Below, in pieces: positions 19,441 through 29,566 of a DNA stretch of 64,000 nucleotides. The DNA comes from Allorhizobium sonneratiae. GTDB lineage: Bacteria; Pseudomonadota; Alphaproteobacteria; Rhizobiales; Rhizobiaceae. The stretch's first letter is position 1; every line of letters begins with the position of its first letter. The notes under the pieces were generated by a model. The model made no database searches. It was not told the origin of the DNA and was given only the letters and a program-made list of their open reading frames with translations. The stretch lies in the NCBI RefSeq assembly GCF_023700755.1, contig NZ_JAMKOJ010000011.1, positions 62,001 through 126,000 of the forward strand. Direction: 5' to 3'. Both the position numbers and the translations under genes were made by a program.

Positions 19441-20367
19441 ATGGCGAAAAAGCATGTTGCCGTTCTGCTGGGTGGATTTTCTTCGGAGAGGCCTGTCAGC
19501 CTGTCTTCGGGAAACGCCTGTGCGGCGGCGCTGGAAGAGGCTGGCTATCGGGTGACGCGGGTGGATGTGTCGCGCAATCTTGCCGGCGTTCTGGCTGAGC
19601 TTCGCCCGGATGTCGCCTTCAATGCGCTGCATGGCCCTTTTGGTGAGGATGGCACGGTTCAGGGTATTCTCGAATATCTGGAAATTCCCTATACCCATTC
19701 CGGCGTTCTGGCTTCTGCTCTCGCCATGGATAAGGCGCAGGCGAAGATTGTTGCTGCCGCTGCTGGCATTCCGGTTGCTGCCGGTTTCGCCATGTCCCGT
19801 TTCGAGATCGGCAATCGACATCCGATCGAGCCGCCTTATGTGGTCAAGCCGCTGCGGGAGGGGTCGAGCTTCGGCATCGTCATCGTGCGCGAAGGGCAGT
19901 CGCATCCGCCGCAGATCATCGGTTCGGCCGACTGGCGCTATGGCGATACTGTCATGGTGGAAAAATACGTTGCCGGGCGCGAGTTGACCTGCGGCGTGAT
20001 GAACGGCAAGGCGCTTGGCGTCACTGAAATCATCGCCAAGGCCGGGAGTTTCTACGATTACGATTCAAAATATGCTGCAGGCGGGTCCGAGCATATTATT
20101 CCGGCACAGATTTCACCAAATATTTACCAAAAAATACAAGACTTGGCGGTCAGGGCCCATGAAGCGATGGGGTGCCGAGGGGTGAGTCGCTCCGATTTTC
20201 GTTTCGACGACCGCATTTCCGAGGATGGTGAGCTGATCTGGCTGGAGATCAATACGCAACCGGGCATGACGCCGACATCGCTGGTGCCGGAAATGGCCGC
20301 TCACGCAGGAATTTCCTTCGGTGAGCTTGTCAGCTTTATGGTGGAGGAAGCCTCGTGCACGCGTTGA
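19441..20367 (+). CDS. ddl: D-alanine-D-alanine ligase
   Basis: This cytoplasmic ATP-grasp enzyme of 308 residues joins two D-Ala for MurF. The N-terminal [11 protein letters not shown] motif, the ATP-grasp lid region, and the metal-binding end ([21 protein letters not shown]) are all present. The DdlB type within dcw clusters is expected at this position. The ribosome-binding site of the ATG at 19441 is weak. The 3' end overlaps the GTG start of ftsQ by 13 bases. Confidence 0.96.
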   Translation: MAKKHVAVLLGGFSSERPVSLSSGNACAAALEEAGYRVTRVDVSRNLAGVLAELRPDVAFNALHGPFGEDGTVQGILEYLEIPYTHSGVLASALAMDKAQAKIVAAAAGIPVAAGFAMSRFEIGNRHPIEPPYVVKPLREGSSFGIVIVREGQSHPPQIIGSADWRYGDTVMVEKYVAGRELTCGVMNGKALGVTEIIAKAGSFYDYDSKYAAGGSEHIIPAQISPNIYQKIQDLAVRAHEAMGCRGVSRSDFRFDDRISEDGELIWLEINTQPGMTPTSLVPEMAAHAGISFGELVSFMVEEASCTR

Positions 20368-21293
20368 GCGCCAGAAAATCGAGAGTTCTGCGTCCGGTTT
20401 CGGGCGGCGTGAGCCGTCTCGAGGATGGCGCCCTGGTGCTGCCGCGCTCCGGTCGCCGCCTGCTGCGGTTTGCCGTTGCGCTTTGCACCGGCAAGGTGGA
20501 GCTGCCGCGTCATATCGGCAAGCTGTCTTTCCTGGCCTATTGCGCCTTTGTTGGTGGTCATGCGATCGCGTGGGGCGGCTATTGGCCGAATGTCAAGGAA
20601 TATGTCACGACCACGGCCGGTTTCGCGCTCGACAATGTCAAGCTCTCCGGCAATGTGCATACCTCCGAGATCGATGTGCTGCAGGCGCTGAACCTTGATG
20701 GTGTCACGTCTCTTGTCTCGCTGAATGTCGATGCGGCGCAAAAGAAGATCGAGGCTCTGCCCTGGGTGGAGAAGGTTGAAGTTCGCAAGGTTTATCCGCA
20801 CACGATCAATGTGATGATCAAGGAGCGTCAGGCCTATGGCATCTGGCAGCATGGCGATGAACTGTCGCTGATCGAAGCCGATGGAACGGTGATTGCGCCT
20901 CTGCGTGACAGCAAGTTTGCCACGCTGCCGCTGTTTGTCGGTCGCGATGCGGAAACGGCGGCGCAGGATATCGAGAAGGATTTCGCCCCCTGGCCTGAAT
21001 TCAAGGACCGGATCAAGGCGTTCGTACGGGTCGGTAGTCGTCGCTGGGATGTCTATCTCAAGAATGGTGTGGTGGTGAAACTGCCGGAAGACAATGTTGA
21101 AACGGCGCTGGCGCGTCTGAAGCGGATGGAGAGCGATCAGCAATTGCTGGAGCGCGATATTGCCGCTGTCGATCTGCGCCTGCCGGACCGTATGGCGATA
21201 CAGTTGACGCCGGAGGCGCTGGCGCGCCGGCAAAAAGCGGTCGCTGCCCGCACCAAGGCTCTCGCCAAGGCGGTGAAGGAGGATGTGATATGA
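20355..21293 (+). CDS. ftsQ: Cell division protein FtsQ
   Basis: This bitopic divisome protein of 312 residues has a basic cytoplasmic N-terminus, one transmembrane segment (about 60-76), a POTRA domain (about 90-165, containing the [13 protein letters not shown] and [14 protein letters not shown] stretches) and a beta domain. FtsQ scaffolds FtsL/FtsB and controls FtsWI. The GTG at 20355 is used because GGAGGAAG lies 7 bases upstream; it overlaps ddl. The stop overlaps the ftsA start by four bases (ATGA). Confidence 0.93.
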   Translation: MHALSARKSRVLRPVSGGVSRLEDGALVLPRSGRRLLRFAVALCTGKVELPRHIGKLSFLAYCAFVGGHAIAWGGYWPNVKEYVTTTAGFALDNVKLSGNVHTSEIDVLQALNLDGVTSLVSLNVDAAQKKIEALPWVEKVEVRKVYPHTINVMIKERQAYGIWQHGDELSLIEADGTVIAPLRDSKFATLPLFVGRDAETAAQDIEKDFAPWPEFKDRIKAFVRVGSRRWDVYLKNGVVVKLPEDNVETALARLKRMESDQQLLERDIAAVDLRLPDRMAIQLTPEALARRQKAVAARTKALAKAVKEDVI

Positions 21294-22612
21294 GCGTCTT
21301 CGGTTCCGCCGGTCTGCCGCGTATGAGGCCCCTGTCGCATAAACGCAGCCATGTCGTCTCCGTACTCGATATCGGCTCGACCAAGATCGTCTGCATGATC
21401 GGACGGCTGACGCCGCGTCGCGAAACGGACGTGCTTCCGGGCCGCACCCATAATGTCGAGATCATTGGCATCGGCCATCAGCGTTCGCGCGGCATCAAAT
21501 CCGGCGTGATCACCGATGTCGAGGCGGTGGAGAGCGTGGTGCGTCTGGCGGTTGATGCCGCCGAGCGCATGGCGGGGCTGACTGTCGACAGCCTGATCGT
21601 CAATGTTTCGGCTGGCCGGATCAATTCCGATGTCTATACCGGGTCGATCGATCTCGGCGGACAGGAAGTGCAGGGCGGTGATCTGCGCCGGGTGATTGCG
21701 GCCGCCGGCCAGCAGTCCCAGCGCAGCGAAAGGGTGCTGTTGCATTCGCTGGCCACCGGTTATGCACTGGATGGAGAGCGCGGCATTCGCGATCCGCTCG
21801 GCATGTATGGCGATCAGTTGAGCGTCGACATGCATGTGGTGACGGCAGAGCGCCCTGCGCTGAAAAATCTGGAAATGTGCATCAATCGCGCGCATCTGAC
21901 GGTGGAGGCGCTGGTTGCCACTCCTTACGCCAGCGGTCTGGCCGCTCTGGTGGATGATGAGGTCGAGCTGGGCTGCGCAGCTATCGACATGGGCGGCGGC
22001 ACGACGACGATTTCGGTTTTCGCTGAGGGCAAGCTTATTCATACCGATGCCATCGGCATCGGCGGTCATCATGTGACCACCGACCTTGCGCGCGGCCTGT
22101 CCACCCGCATCGAAGATGCCGAACGGCTGAAAGTGGTGCATGGATCGGCCTTTTCCGACGGGTCGGATGAGCGTGACGTTGTGGCAATTCCGCCGATTGG
22201 CGAGGATGATCGCGATTTGCCGACGCAAGTGCCACGTTCCCTGCTGACGCGAATCATTCAAGCGCGTATTGAAGAGACTCTGGAGATGATTCGGGACCGT
22301 ATCCGTGCGTCTGGCTTCAGCCCTGTGGTTGGCAAGCGCGTGGTGCTGACCGGCGGTGCCAGCCAGCTGACCGGGTTGCCGGAAGTGGCGCGGCGGATGC
22401 TGGCCCGAAATGTCAGGATCGGACGCCCCATGGGGGTTTCCGGCCTGCCTGTTGCGGCCAAGGGGCCTGCCTTCTCTACGGCTGCCGGATTGATGATTTA
22501 TCCGCAGGTCGCCGATCAGGAGATCGCCGTGAGCCAGGGGAAACTGTTTTCCTTCGGCTCCGGAAACAGCCGCATGATGCGCATGGGACAATGGTTGAAA
22601 GAGAGTTTTTGA
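21290..22612 (+). CDS. ftsA: Cell division protein FtsA
   Basis: This actin-like ATPase of 440 residues tethers FtsZ to the membrane and recruits later divisome proteins. The phosphate 1 motif is VLDIGSTKIVCMIG (about 25-38). The second phosphate motif IDMGGGTTTISVF and the adenosine motif VVLTGGASQLTGLPE are present. The last residues hold a basic amphipathic tail (SGNSRMMRMGQWLKESF) expected to bind the membrane. AAGGAGG precedes the ATG. A 101-base gap leads to ftsZ, leaving room for an ftsZ-specific promoter. Confidence 0.97.
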   Translation: MSVFGSAGLPRMRPLSHKRSHVVSVLDIGSTKIVCMIGRLTPRRETDVLPGRTHNVEIIGIGHQRSRGIKSGVITDVEAVESVVRLAVDAAERMAGLTVDSLIVNVSAGRINSDVYTGSIDLGGQEVQGGDLRRVIAAAGQQSQRSERVLLHSLATGYALDGERGIRDPLGMYGDQLSVDMHVVTAERPALKNLEMCINRAHLTVEALVATPYASGLAALVDDEVELGCAAIDMGGGTTTISVFAEGKLIHTDAIGIGGHHVTTDLARGLSTRIEDAERLKVVHGSAFSDGSDERDVVAIPPIGEDDRDLPTQVPRSLLTRIIQARIEETLEMIRDRIRASGFSPVVGKRVVLTGGASQLTGLPEVARRMLARNVRIGRPMGVSGLPVAAKGPAFSTAAGLMIYPQVADQEIAVSQGKLFSFGSGNSRMMRMGQWLKESF

Positions 22613-22713
22613 CGAACGGGCACCGGGCGATCACTGAAGGATTCGTCAGTGCCGCGAACGCAACAGAACATGGCCGGCTTGGCGATGCGGCCGGGGAAAG
22701 AAGGAACAGGTAA

Positions 22714-24471
22714 ATGACCATCAATCTGAGCAAGCCAGACATCACCGAGCTGAAGCCGCGCATCACCGTTTTCGGCGTTGGCGGCGGTGGCGGCAATGCC
22801 GTCAACAACATGATCACCGCAGGCCTCCAGGGTGTCGAATTCGTCGTCGCCAACACGGATGCCCAGGCGCTGACCATGGCCAAGGCTGACCGCATCATCC
22901 AGCTCGGAGCCAATATCACCGAGGGTCTGGGCGCAGGCTCGCAGCCGGAAGTCGGACGCGCCGCCGCCGAGGAATGCATCGACGAGATCGTCGATCATCT
23001 GAACGGCACACATATGTGCTTTGTCACCGCCGGCATGGGCGGCGGCACCGGCACGGGCGCGGCACCGGTCGTGGCCCAGGCAGCCCGCAACAAGGGCATT
23101 CTGACTGTCGGCGTCGTCACCAAGCCTTTCCATTTCGAAGGCGGTCGCCGCATGCGTCTGGCCGAAGCTGGCATCGAGCAGTTGCAGAAGTCGGTGGATA
23201 CGCTGATCGTCATTCCGAACCAGAACCTGTTCCGGATCGCCAATGACAAGACCACCTTCGCCGACGCTTTCGCCATGGCCGACCAGGTGCTCTATTCGGG
23301 TGTTGCCTGCATCACCGACCTGATGGTCAAGGAAGGTCTGATCAATCTCGACTTCGCCGACGTCCGCTCTGTCATGCGTGAAATGGGTCGTGCGATGATG
23401 GGTACCGGCGAGGCTTCGGGTCCGGGCCGCGCCATGCAGGCCGCAGAAGCTGCGATTGCCAACCCGCTGCTCGACGAAACCTCGATGAAGGGTGCGCAGG
23501 GCCTGTTGATCTCCATCACCGGCGGTCGTGACCTGACGCTCTTTGAAGTGGACGAAGCCGCAACCCGTATCCGCGAGGAAGTCGATCCGGACGCCAACAT
23601 CATCCTCGGCGCAACCTTCGACGAAGCGCTGGAAGGCCTGATCCGCGTGTCGGTCGTCGCCACCGGCATCGACCGCGCTGCCCATGCGCTGGAAGCCCGT
23701 GGTGCAGAGATGCGTACGATGTCGAAGCCGCTCGTGCGTCCGTCTGCTGCCGTCGCGCCGGCTGCCGCTCCGGTTTCTGCACCTCAGCCGCAGCCTGCCG
23801 CCGCTGTTGCCCAGCCGCAGCCTGCACCGGCTGCCGCTCCGGTTGCGCCGCGCCCTGTGATCGATCCGGTTGCTGAGCAGATCCGCAACGCTGAAGCCGA
23901 AATGGAACGCGAACTGGAAATCGCCGTTGCCCGCCACGCCGCCATGGCTCAGCAGGCTGCCGCATCGGCCCAGCCTGCTGCAGCACCGGCTCCGGTTGCA
24001 ACGGAAGATTTCCGTCCGCAGAGCAAGCTGTTTTCCTCCATGCCATCGGCTGAACAGCCTGCGCCGCGCGTTGCACCGCGTCAGGAACCGGTCACGCCGG
24101 TTCTGCGTCAGCCTGAACAGACCCGGATGCCGCGCGTCGAAGACTTCCCGCCGGTGGTCAAGGCCGAGATGGAACATCGCACACAGCCTGCTGCTGCCCA
24201 GCAGGCCGCCGATGAGCGTGGACCGATGGGGCTTCTGCGTCGCCTGACCTCCTCACTCGGTCGCCAGGAAGACCAGCCCGCCGACATGACCGCTCAGGCT
24301 CCGGCCGCACCGTCTGCTCAGCGTCGTCCGATGTCGCCGGAGGCAAGCCTTTATGCGCCGCGCCGGGGCAATCTCGACGATCAGGGCCGTCAGGTGCCGC
24401 AGGCGCGCAGCATGGCTCATGATGACGACCAGCTCGAAATTCCGGCCTTCCTGCGCCGCCAATCGAACTGA
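22714..24471 (+). CDS. ftsZ: Cell division protein FtsZ, long-linker form
   Basis: This tubulin-like GTPase of 585 residues polymerises into the Z ring. The GTPase core holds the tubulin signature GGGTGTG (109-115) and the T7-loop NLDFAD (211-216) that completes the active site of the next subunit. After about residue 320 comes a roughly 250-residue linker rich in Ala, Pro and Gln. The protein ends in the conserved tail peptide [10 protein letters not shown], which binds FtsA and other partners. Long linkers are typical of Rhizobiales and much longer than the about 50 residues of E. coli. Confidence 0.98.
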   Translation: MTINLSKPDITELKPRITVFGVGGGGGNAVNNMITAGLQGVEFVVANTDAQALTMAKADRIIQLGANITEGLGAGSQPEVGRAAAEECIDEIVDHLNGTHMCFVTAGMGGGTGTGAAPVVAQAARNKGILTVGVVTKPFHFEGGRRMRLAEAGIEQLQKSVDTLIVIPNQNLFRIANDKTTFADAFAMADQVLYSGVACITDLMVKEGLINLDFADVRSVMREMGRAMMGTGEASGPGRAMQAAEAAIANPLLDETSMKGAQGLLISITGGRDLTLFEVDEAATRIREEVDPDANIILGATFDEALEGLIRVSVVATGIDRAAHALEARGAEMRTMSKPLVRPSAAVAPAAAPVSAPQPQPAAAVAQPQPAPAAAPVAPRPVIDPVAEQIRNAEAEMERELEIAVARHAAMAQQAAASAQPAAAPAPVATEDFRPQSKLFSSMPSAEQPAPRVAPRQEPVTPVLRQPEQTRMPRVEDFPPVVKAEMEHRTQPAAAQQAADERGPMGLLRRLTSSLGRQEDQPADMTAQAPAAPSAQRRPMSPEASLYAPRRGNLDDQGRQVPQARSMAHDDDQLEIPAFLRRQSN

Positions 24472-24490
24472 TCGGTTTCAGTCTATCGCG

Positions 24491-24524
24491 TTAACCATTC
24501 CCCGGGCCGCAAGGTCCGGGGAAT
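24491..24524 (+). other. Hairpin after ftsZ overlapping a TTAACCAT motif
   Basis: ATTCCCCGG (24497-24505) pairs with CCGGGGAAT (24516-24524). No T-run follows, so it is a weak terminator at best. The TTAACCAT at 24491-24498 is a CtrA half-site-like octamer; it lies 265 bases upstream of lpxC. Confidence 0.35.
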
Positions 24525-24756
24525 CTGTTCAAAACGATTGTAATAAATGCGGTGCTGTCCACAGTTTTCTTGAATTTTTTCAAGTGTATGGCTTCGTAAC
24601 AATCGGAAAGAAACATTGATTTGGATTGTCGGCGTTCAAACCGTATATCCCTTACAACAAATGATATGTGCGGCTTGCGCGACAAGACAGTTGAGTCTGA
24701 AAGACGCGCCGCTCCGGCCCTCGGGACCGGTCTGTAAGGGAAAGGACGACGCGACC

Positions 24757-25713
24757 ATGGCAATCGGCTTGTTGAGCTTCCAGACGACAATTGCTCAACC
24801 TGTGACCCTGAAGGGGATCGGCGTTCATTCCGGCCAGCCGGTGACGATGAGCTTCCTGCCGTCCGAAGCCGATAGCGGCATTGTTTTCCAGCGCCAGCAT
24901 AAGGATGGAACCGTCACGGAACTGAAGGCGGTGTCTTCGCAGGTTGGCAATACCGATCTCAGCACCGTTCTCGGCTTCTCGCCCGCTCACTGGGTGGCAA
25001 CCGTCGAGCATGTGATGGCGGCGATCTATTCGCTTGGTCTCGATAATCTGACTGTTGAGGTCGACGGTCCTGAAACCCCTGTCATGGATGGTTCGTCCGC
25101 CGTTTATATTGATGCGATCGAACAGGCCGGCATCGTCAATCTTGGCGTGAAGCGTCGCTATATCCGTGTGCTGAAGCCGGTTCGGATCGAGCATGGCGCT
25201 TCCTGGGCCGAGTTCAGGCCCTATGACGGCACCCGCTTTGCTGTGGAAATCGATTTCGACTGCCCGCTGATCGGTCGACAGTCCTGGGAAGGCGATCTGA
25301 CGCCGGAAACCTTCAAGACGGAATTGTCGCGCGCCCGCACCTTCGGCTTCATGCGCGATGTCGAGCGGCTCTGGGCTGCCGGTCTGGCGCTGGGCTCCTC
25401 GCTGGAAAATTCGGTGGTCATTTCCGATAATGATACGGTGGTGAATGTCGAAGGCCTGCGCTATGTGGATGAGTTCGTGCGCCACAAGACGCTGGATGCC
25501 GTGGGCGATCTGGCGCTGGCCGGGGCGCAGTTCATCGGCAGCTACCGGTCCTATCGCGGTGGTCACAAGGTCAATGCCATGGCGCTGAAGGCGCTGCTCT
25601 CGGACCCGATGGCCTATGAAGTGGTGGAAGCCCCCGGCGCGCGCAAGGCGCAGGCCCGGGCACGGGAATTCGTCGCCGTCAATGTGCCAGGCTTCGCGCC
25701 CTGGTCGGCATGA
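24757..25713 (+). CDS. lpxC: UDP-3-O-acyl-N-acetylglucosamine deacetylase LpxC
   Basis: This zinc enzyme of 318 residues catalyses the first committed step of lipid A synthesis. The zinc-ligand His of TVEHVMAAI is seen in the first half, and the second and third ligands in the HKTLDAVGDLALAG motif, with the general-base Glu of the DGPETPVMDGSS region. The ATG at 24757 gives the family N-terminus; the frame stays open further upstream to 24616. A terminator follows 13 bases after the stop. LpxC next to ftsZ is the common proteobacterial order. Confidence 0.97.
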   Translation: MAIGLLSFQTTIAQPVTLKGIGVHSGQPVTMSFLPSEADSGIVFQRQHKDGTVTELKAVSSQVGNTDLSTVLGFSPAHWVATVEHVMAAIYSLGLDNLTVEVDGPETPVMDGSSAVYIDAIEQAGIVNLGVKRRYIRVLKPVRIEHGASWAEFRPYDGTRFAVEIDFDCPLIGRQSWEGDLTPETFKTELSRARTFGFMRDVERLWAAGLALGSSLENSVVISDNDTVVNVEGLRYVDEFVRHKTLDAVGDLALAGAQFIGSYRSYRGGHKVNAMALKALLSDPMAYEVVEAPGARKAQARAREFVAVNVPGFAPWSA

Positions 25714-25725
25714 GGACATATGTTT

Positions 25726-25758
25726 AAAACGGCGCTCCAAGGCGCCGTTTTTATTTTA
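25726..25758 (+). terminator. Rho-independent terminator of lpxC
   Basis: AAAACGGCGC (25726-25735) pairs with GCGCCGTTTT (25742-25751) around the loop TCCAAG, followed by a T-rich run. It closes the ddl-lpxC block. Confidence 0.9.
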
Positions 25759-25845
25759 TTTTGCCTTTTCTTTGTTCGATTGATGGCCTGCTGTTCAACG
25801 GTCGTAACACATCGTTTCAGTCGTTTTTTCTTTTCAGTGTTGTCT

Positions 25846-26444
25846 ATGGCGCGGGAAACCGTCAATGCGCTGGTGATGGGTGTCGTTCAGGCCGGGATCG
25901 CCATACGTGAACATCTTTCTAGAGTGAAGATCGATCATCTGGTGCTGGAGCGGGCGCGGATCGCTGAAAGCTGGTGCACACAAAGATGAGACAGTCTGGT
26001 GACCAATGGTCCGGCCCTGCTTTTCCTGGAGATTCGCAGTGTTTCGTCGGCAGGGCGGATGTTGCGACCTATTTCGAATCTTCTGCCGGAATGATCCATG
26101 CGCCTATACTCTGCGGCGTCGTTGTGTTGTCGGTGTCAGGTGTTTCCGGTTGTCGGCTGTTTCATGAAAAGACCTCACAGGCGCACCTTGAGGTTGGGAG
26201 GGTCGTGGTGGCAGCCGGTCTCTTTCAAAAGCCGGTGGTGCTGGCGCATGACCTCTCATCAACCGGCATCAAGCCGATGTATTCCAGCGCCTATCGCAAT
26301 CCTGAAACCCTGCGGAAAGGGGTGGTGCTGGCCGTGGGGGGCTCCGGTGTCCAGATTGCCGATGAGAGCAATTGCTCCGGTCGCTGTGCCTTTTTTCAAG
26401 AGCGACGGATTGATTCTGTTTTGGCGCCATTCTTTCGGGGCTGA
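25846..26444 (+). pseudogene. Remnant of a flavin-containing monooxygenase (CzcO/TrkA-like)
   Basis: From the ATG at 25846 the frame encodes a degraded FAD motif followed by GIAIREHLSRVKIDHLVLER, which matches the start of CzcO-type NAD(P)/FAD monooxygenases (VGxGQAG, HLSxxGIDHxVLER). A TGA at 25987-25989 stands where the family has Trp (ERW-S-QRWDSL). The continuation DSLVTNGPA is in the same frame, but from about 26020 the similarity moves to another frame (FPGDSQCFVGRADVATYFE, then VVVAAGLFQKPVV and SSAYRNPETL-GVVLAVGGSGVQIADE). It stops after roughly half the usual length. A nonsense change, a frameshift and a C-terminal loss make it a pseudogene. Confidence 0.8.
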
Positions 26445-26472
26445 TTCTTTAGGGCAGGTGTGGTGATGTCCG

Positions 26473-26643
26473 CTAGTGGATTGAATTTGACATTTGATGC
26501 GCATTTGCGGCGCCCTCTGAGATCAAATGTCAAATTCTTAAAAATCTAATAGAAACATATAGATAGATAGTGGTCTTTATGATCATAACATTTGCACTCA
26601 ACGGTGCAGCAATCGGTGGCAAATGTTATGATCAGACCACTAG
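26473..26643. repeat. 171-bp nested inverted-repeat element
   Basis: CTAGTGG (26473) and CCACTAG (26637-26643) bound the element. Inside are two palindromes. GAATTTGACATTTGAT (26483-26498) pairs perfectly with 26522-26537. The 28-base arm at 26568-26595 pairs with the 24-base arm at 26619-26642 with only a small internal gap. The two outer ends are themselves similar (18 of 24 bases in the CTAGTGG...ACATTTG pattern). It lies between a pseudogene and bamD, codes for nothing, and could be a small mobile repeat or a compound operator. Confidence 0.7.
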
Positions 26644-26811
26644 ATTGGGCTCAAACTTTGCGGTGGTTTATAAAAATGGCTTTTTCCTGAAGGCTTCGCC
26701 ACAAAAATGCGTTAAATCATCAGCATTGCGTTGTCCTGATCTTGGCTTTATGGCTAAAACGCCTACAACAGGCGATGACCTCATAGCGCCGCTGAAACCG
26801 GGAACTGTCGT

Positions 26812-27687
26812 ATGCGTGATGTGAATTCTTCCATGCTCTCTCGAACAACACGGGCGCTTGCCGTTTGTCTTGCCCTGACGGCAACGGCGGGTCTCGTTTC
26901 GGCCTGTAGCACCGATAAGGATATCGACATCACCAAGCTGAAAGCGGAAACCGATCCGCCTCAGCAGCTTTATGATCAGGGTCTCGCCAATATCAAGGCG
27001 GGTCATATGGCGGAGGCTGCGCGCAAGTTCGATGCGGTCGATCGGGAAAATCCCTTCTCCGACTGGTCGCAGAAGGCGCTGGTAATGAGCACCTTCGTCA
27101 AATATCGCATGGGCAGCTATACCGACGCAATCGCTACCGGCAATCGCTATATGGCGCTTTATCCGGAAAGCAAGGATGCCGCTTACGTGCAGTATCTGAT
27201 CGGTCTCTCCGACTGGCGTCAGATTCCGTCGGTGACACAAGATCAGACCTTCTCCACCCGCACCATTGATGCGATGACCAAGGTGGTGAAGAATTACCCG
27301 AATTCCGAATATGTCTCGGATGCGCAGGCGAAGATCCGCTTTGCCCGCGACCAGCTGGCCGGCAAGGAGATGCAGGTTGGCCGCTATTATCTGGAGCGCA
27401 AGGAATATCTGGCCGCCATCCAGCGTTTCCGCACTGTTGTCGAGCAATATTCCAACACCAATCAGATCGAAGAGGCGCTGGCCCGTCTGGTTGAGGCCTA
27501 TTATGCACTTGGCGTCGTGTCCGAAGCCCAGACGGCGGCTGCTGTGCTTGGTCACAACTACCCCGACAGCAAATGGTATGCCGACAGCTACAAGCTCCTG
27601 AAAAGCAAGGGCGTTGCGCCGCAGGAAAATACCGAATCCTGGATTTCCAAGGCGGGCAAGAAACTGCTTCTCGGCAGCAATTCGTAA
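26812..27687 (+). CDS. bamD: Outer membrane protein assembly factor BamD (ComL)
   Basis: This 291-residue lipoprotein has a signal peptide ending in the lipobox VSAC with Cys32 as the lipidation site. The mature part has tetratricopeptide-like helices ([30 protein letters not shown] and later copies), the BamD/YfiO fold. BamD is the essential partner of BamA in inserting beta-barrel proteins into the outer membrane. The ATG at 26812 is used; another at 26833 would shorten the signal peptide. recN follows after 44 bases, as is common in alphaproteobacteria. Confidence 0.95.
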   Translation: MRDVNSSMLSRTTRALAVCLALTATAGLVSACSTDKDIDITKLKAETDPPQQLYDQGLANIKAGHMAEAARKFDAVDRENPFSDWSQKALVMSTFVKYRMGSYTDAIATGNRYMALYPESKDAAYVQYLIGLSDWRQIPSVTQDQTFSTRTIDAMTKVVKNYPNSEYVSDAQAKIRFARDQLAGKEMQVGRYYLERKEYLAAIQRFRTVVEQYSNTNQIEEALARLVEAYYALGVVSEAQTAAAVLGHNYPDSKWYADSYKLLKSKGVAPQENTESWISKAGKKLLLGSNS

Positions 27688-27731
27688 GCGATGCGGCAAC
27701 AGCCCGGTCTTGTTGAAGAGATGTGAACCCC

Positions 27732-29402
27732 ATGCTGGTCCAGCTTTCGATCCGTGACATTGTCTTGATCGAGCGGCTTGACCTTGGCTTTTCCGCTGGC
27801 CTGTCGGTTCTGACGGGCGAGACCGGGGCCGGCAAGTCGATCCTGCTCGACAGTCTGTCGCTGGCGCTTGGTGGGCGCGGCGATGGCGGTCTTGTGCGCC
27901 ATGGCGAGGACAAGGGGCAGGTGACGGCCGTGTTTGATGTGCCGCTTCACCATCCTGCCCGGGCGCTGCTGAAGGAAAACGGCGTCGATGACGATGGCGA
28001 CCTGATTTTCCGCCGGGTTCAGTCCGCCGATGGCCGCACCCGCGCCTATGTCAACGACCAGCCGGTCAGCGTGCAGCTGATGCGTCAGGCCGGTCAGCAT
28101 CTCGTCGAAATTCACGGACAGCATGATGATCGCGCTCTGGTTGATACGGCGGCCCATCGGCTGTTGCTCGATGCCTTTGCCGGCTTGAGCGATGAGGCCA
28201 TGGCGCTTGGCGAGCTTTACCGGCGCTGGCGCGAGGCCGAACGGTCTTTCAAGACGCACAAGGCCAAGGTTGAGGCTGCCGCGCGCGAGGCCGATTATCT
28301 GCGCGCCTGTGTTGAGGAGCTGGAAGCGCTTCAGCCCGCCGATGGCGAGGAGGAGGATCTGGCCGAACGCCGCGCCCGGATGCAGAAGGCCGAGCGCATT
28401 GCCGGAGACATTGCCGAAGCGTCGGAATTCCTCAACGGTCAGGCAAGCCCCGTGCCGATGATCGCCTCGCTGATGCGGCGGCTGGAACGCAAAAGCGGTG
28501 AAGCGCCGGGCCTGCTTGAAGACACGGTCACCTTGCTCGGCACCGCGCTCGATACGCTCTCCAGCGCCCAGATGGAGGTGGAAGCCGCACTGCGCCGCAC
28601 AGAATTCGATCCGCGCGAACTGGAGCGGGTGGAAGAGCGGTTGTTTGCGCTGCGCGCCGCCAGCCGCAAATATGCTGTTGCCGTTGCTGATCTTCCGGCA
28701 CTTGCGGTCAAGATGATCGCCGATCTGGCAGATCTCGATGCTGGTGAGGAAAAGCTCGGGCGACTGGAAAAGGCGGTTCAAGAGACAAAGGCGCTTTACG
28801 ATGCCGCAGCCCGGTCGCTGTCGGCCAAACGCCTTCAGGCCGCAACGGCGCTGGCCGAGGCGGTGATGGCGGAACTGCCGGCGCTGAAGCTGGAGCGCGC
28901 CCGCTTCATGGTCGAGGTGACGAGCGATGCGAGCAATGCCAGCGCCGACGGCATCGATCTTGTCGAATTTCATGTGCAGACCAATCCGGGCACAAGGCCG
29001 GGACCGATCATGAAAGTGGCCTCCGGCGGGGAATTGTCTCGCTTTCTGCTGGCGCTGAAGGTCGCGCTGGCCGATCGCGGTTCGGCCCCGACGCTGGTAT
29101 TCGATGAAATCGACACGGGTGTCGGTGGCGCGGTGGCCGATGCCATTGGCCAGCGGTTGAAGCGGCTGTCGGAACGGGTGCAGGTTCTCTCCGTCACCCA
29201 TGCGCCGCAGGTGGCGGCGCGGGCGGCAACCCATCTTTTGATTTCCAAAGGGCCTGCCGAAAAGGCGGCGGACAAGATTGCCACCCGCGTTGCCGAAATC
29301 GGCCCCGACCATCGCCGCGAGGAAATCGCCCGCATGCTGGCTGGTGCCTCCGTGACGGATGAGGCGCGGGCGGCGGCAGCGAAACTTCTGGCTGGCCATT
29401 GA
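27732..29402 (+). CDS. recN: DNA repair protein RecN
   Basis: This SMC-like ATPase of 556 residues helps join broken ends during double-strand break repair. The Walker A GETGAGKS is at 29-36. A central coiled-coil rich in Ala, Glu and Arg follows, then the ABC signature VASGGELSRFLLALK and Walker B TLVFDEIDTGVGG, and the D-loop/His switch VLSVTHAPQVAA. The family N-terminus (MLVQLSIRDIVLI) supports the ATG at 27732 over a GTG three codons upstream (27723). No LexA box was clearly seen in the short gap after bamD. Confidence 0.95.
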   Translation: MLVQLSIRDIVLIERLDLGFSAGLSVLTGETGAGKSILLDSLSLALGGRGDGGLVRHGEDKGQVTAVFDVPLHHPARALLKENGVDDDGDLIFRRVQSADGRTRAYVNDQPVSVQLMRQAGQHLVEIHGQHDDRALVDTAAHRLLLDAFAGLSDEAMALGELYRRWREAERSFKTHKAKVEAAAREADYLRACVEELEALQPADGEEEDLAERRARMQKAERIAGDIAEASEFLNGQASPVPMIASLMRRLERKSGEAPGLLEDTVTLLGTALDTLSSAQMEVEAALRRTEFDPRELERVEERLFALRAASRKYAVAVADLPALAVKMIADLADLDAGEEKLGRLEKAVQETKALYDAAARSLSAKRLQAATALAEAVMAELPALKLERARFMVEVTSDASNASADGIDLVEFHVQTNPGTRPGPIMKVASGGELSRFLLALKVALADRGSAPTLVFDEIDTGVGGAVADAIGQRLKRLSERVQVLSVTHAPQVAARAATHLLISKGPAEKAADKIATRVAEIGPDHRREEIARMLAGASVTDEARAAAAKLLAGH

Positions 29403-29566
29403 TCTTTTGCCGCATCCTCCCAATCTTGATGAGTGTCAACGGGATGAGGGTGGATGGTAAAAGCTGTTTTCAAGACAATAGGGTGTTTTGCGGGTGTGAA
29501 TGACGGTGGCGCGCAGCAGGGTCTCAGCCAGACGGCTTTTTATGCCGCATTCTTTTGTCCGCGCCC

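Noticed and set aside
25720-25989. 89-codon frame beginning right after lpxC
   Set aside because: Its first third lies over the lpxC terminator; only the part from 25846 resembles a protein, and that part is the start of the monooxygenase pseudogene.
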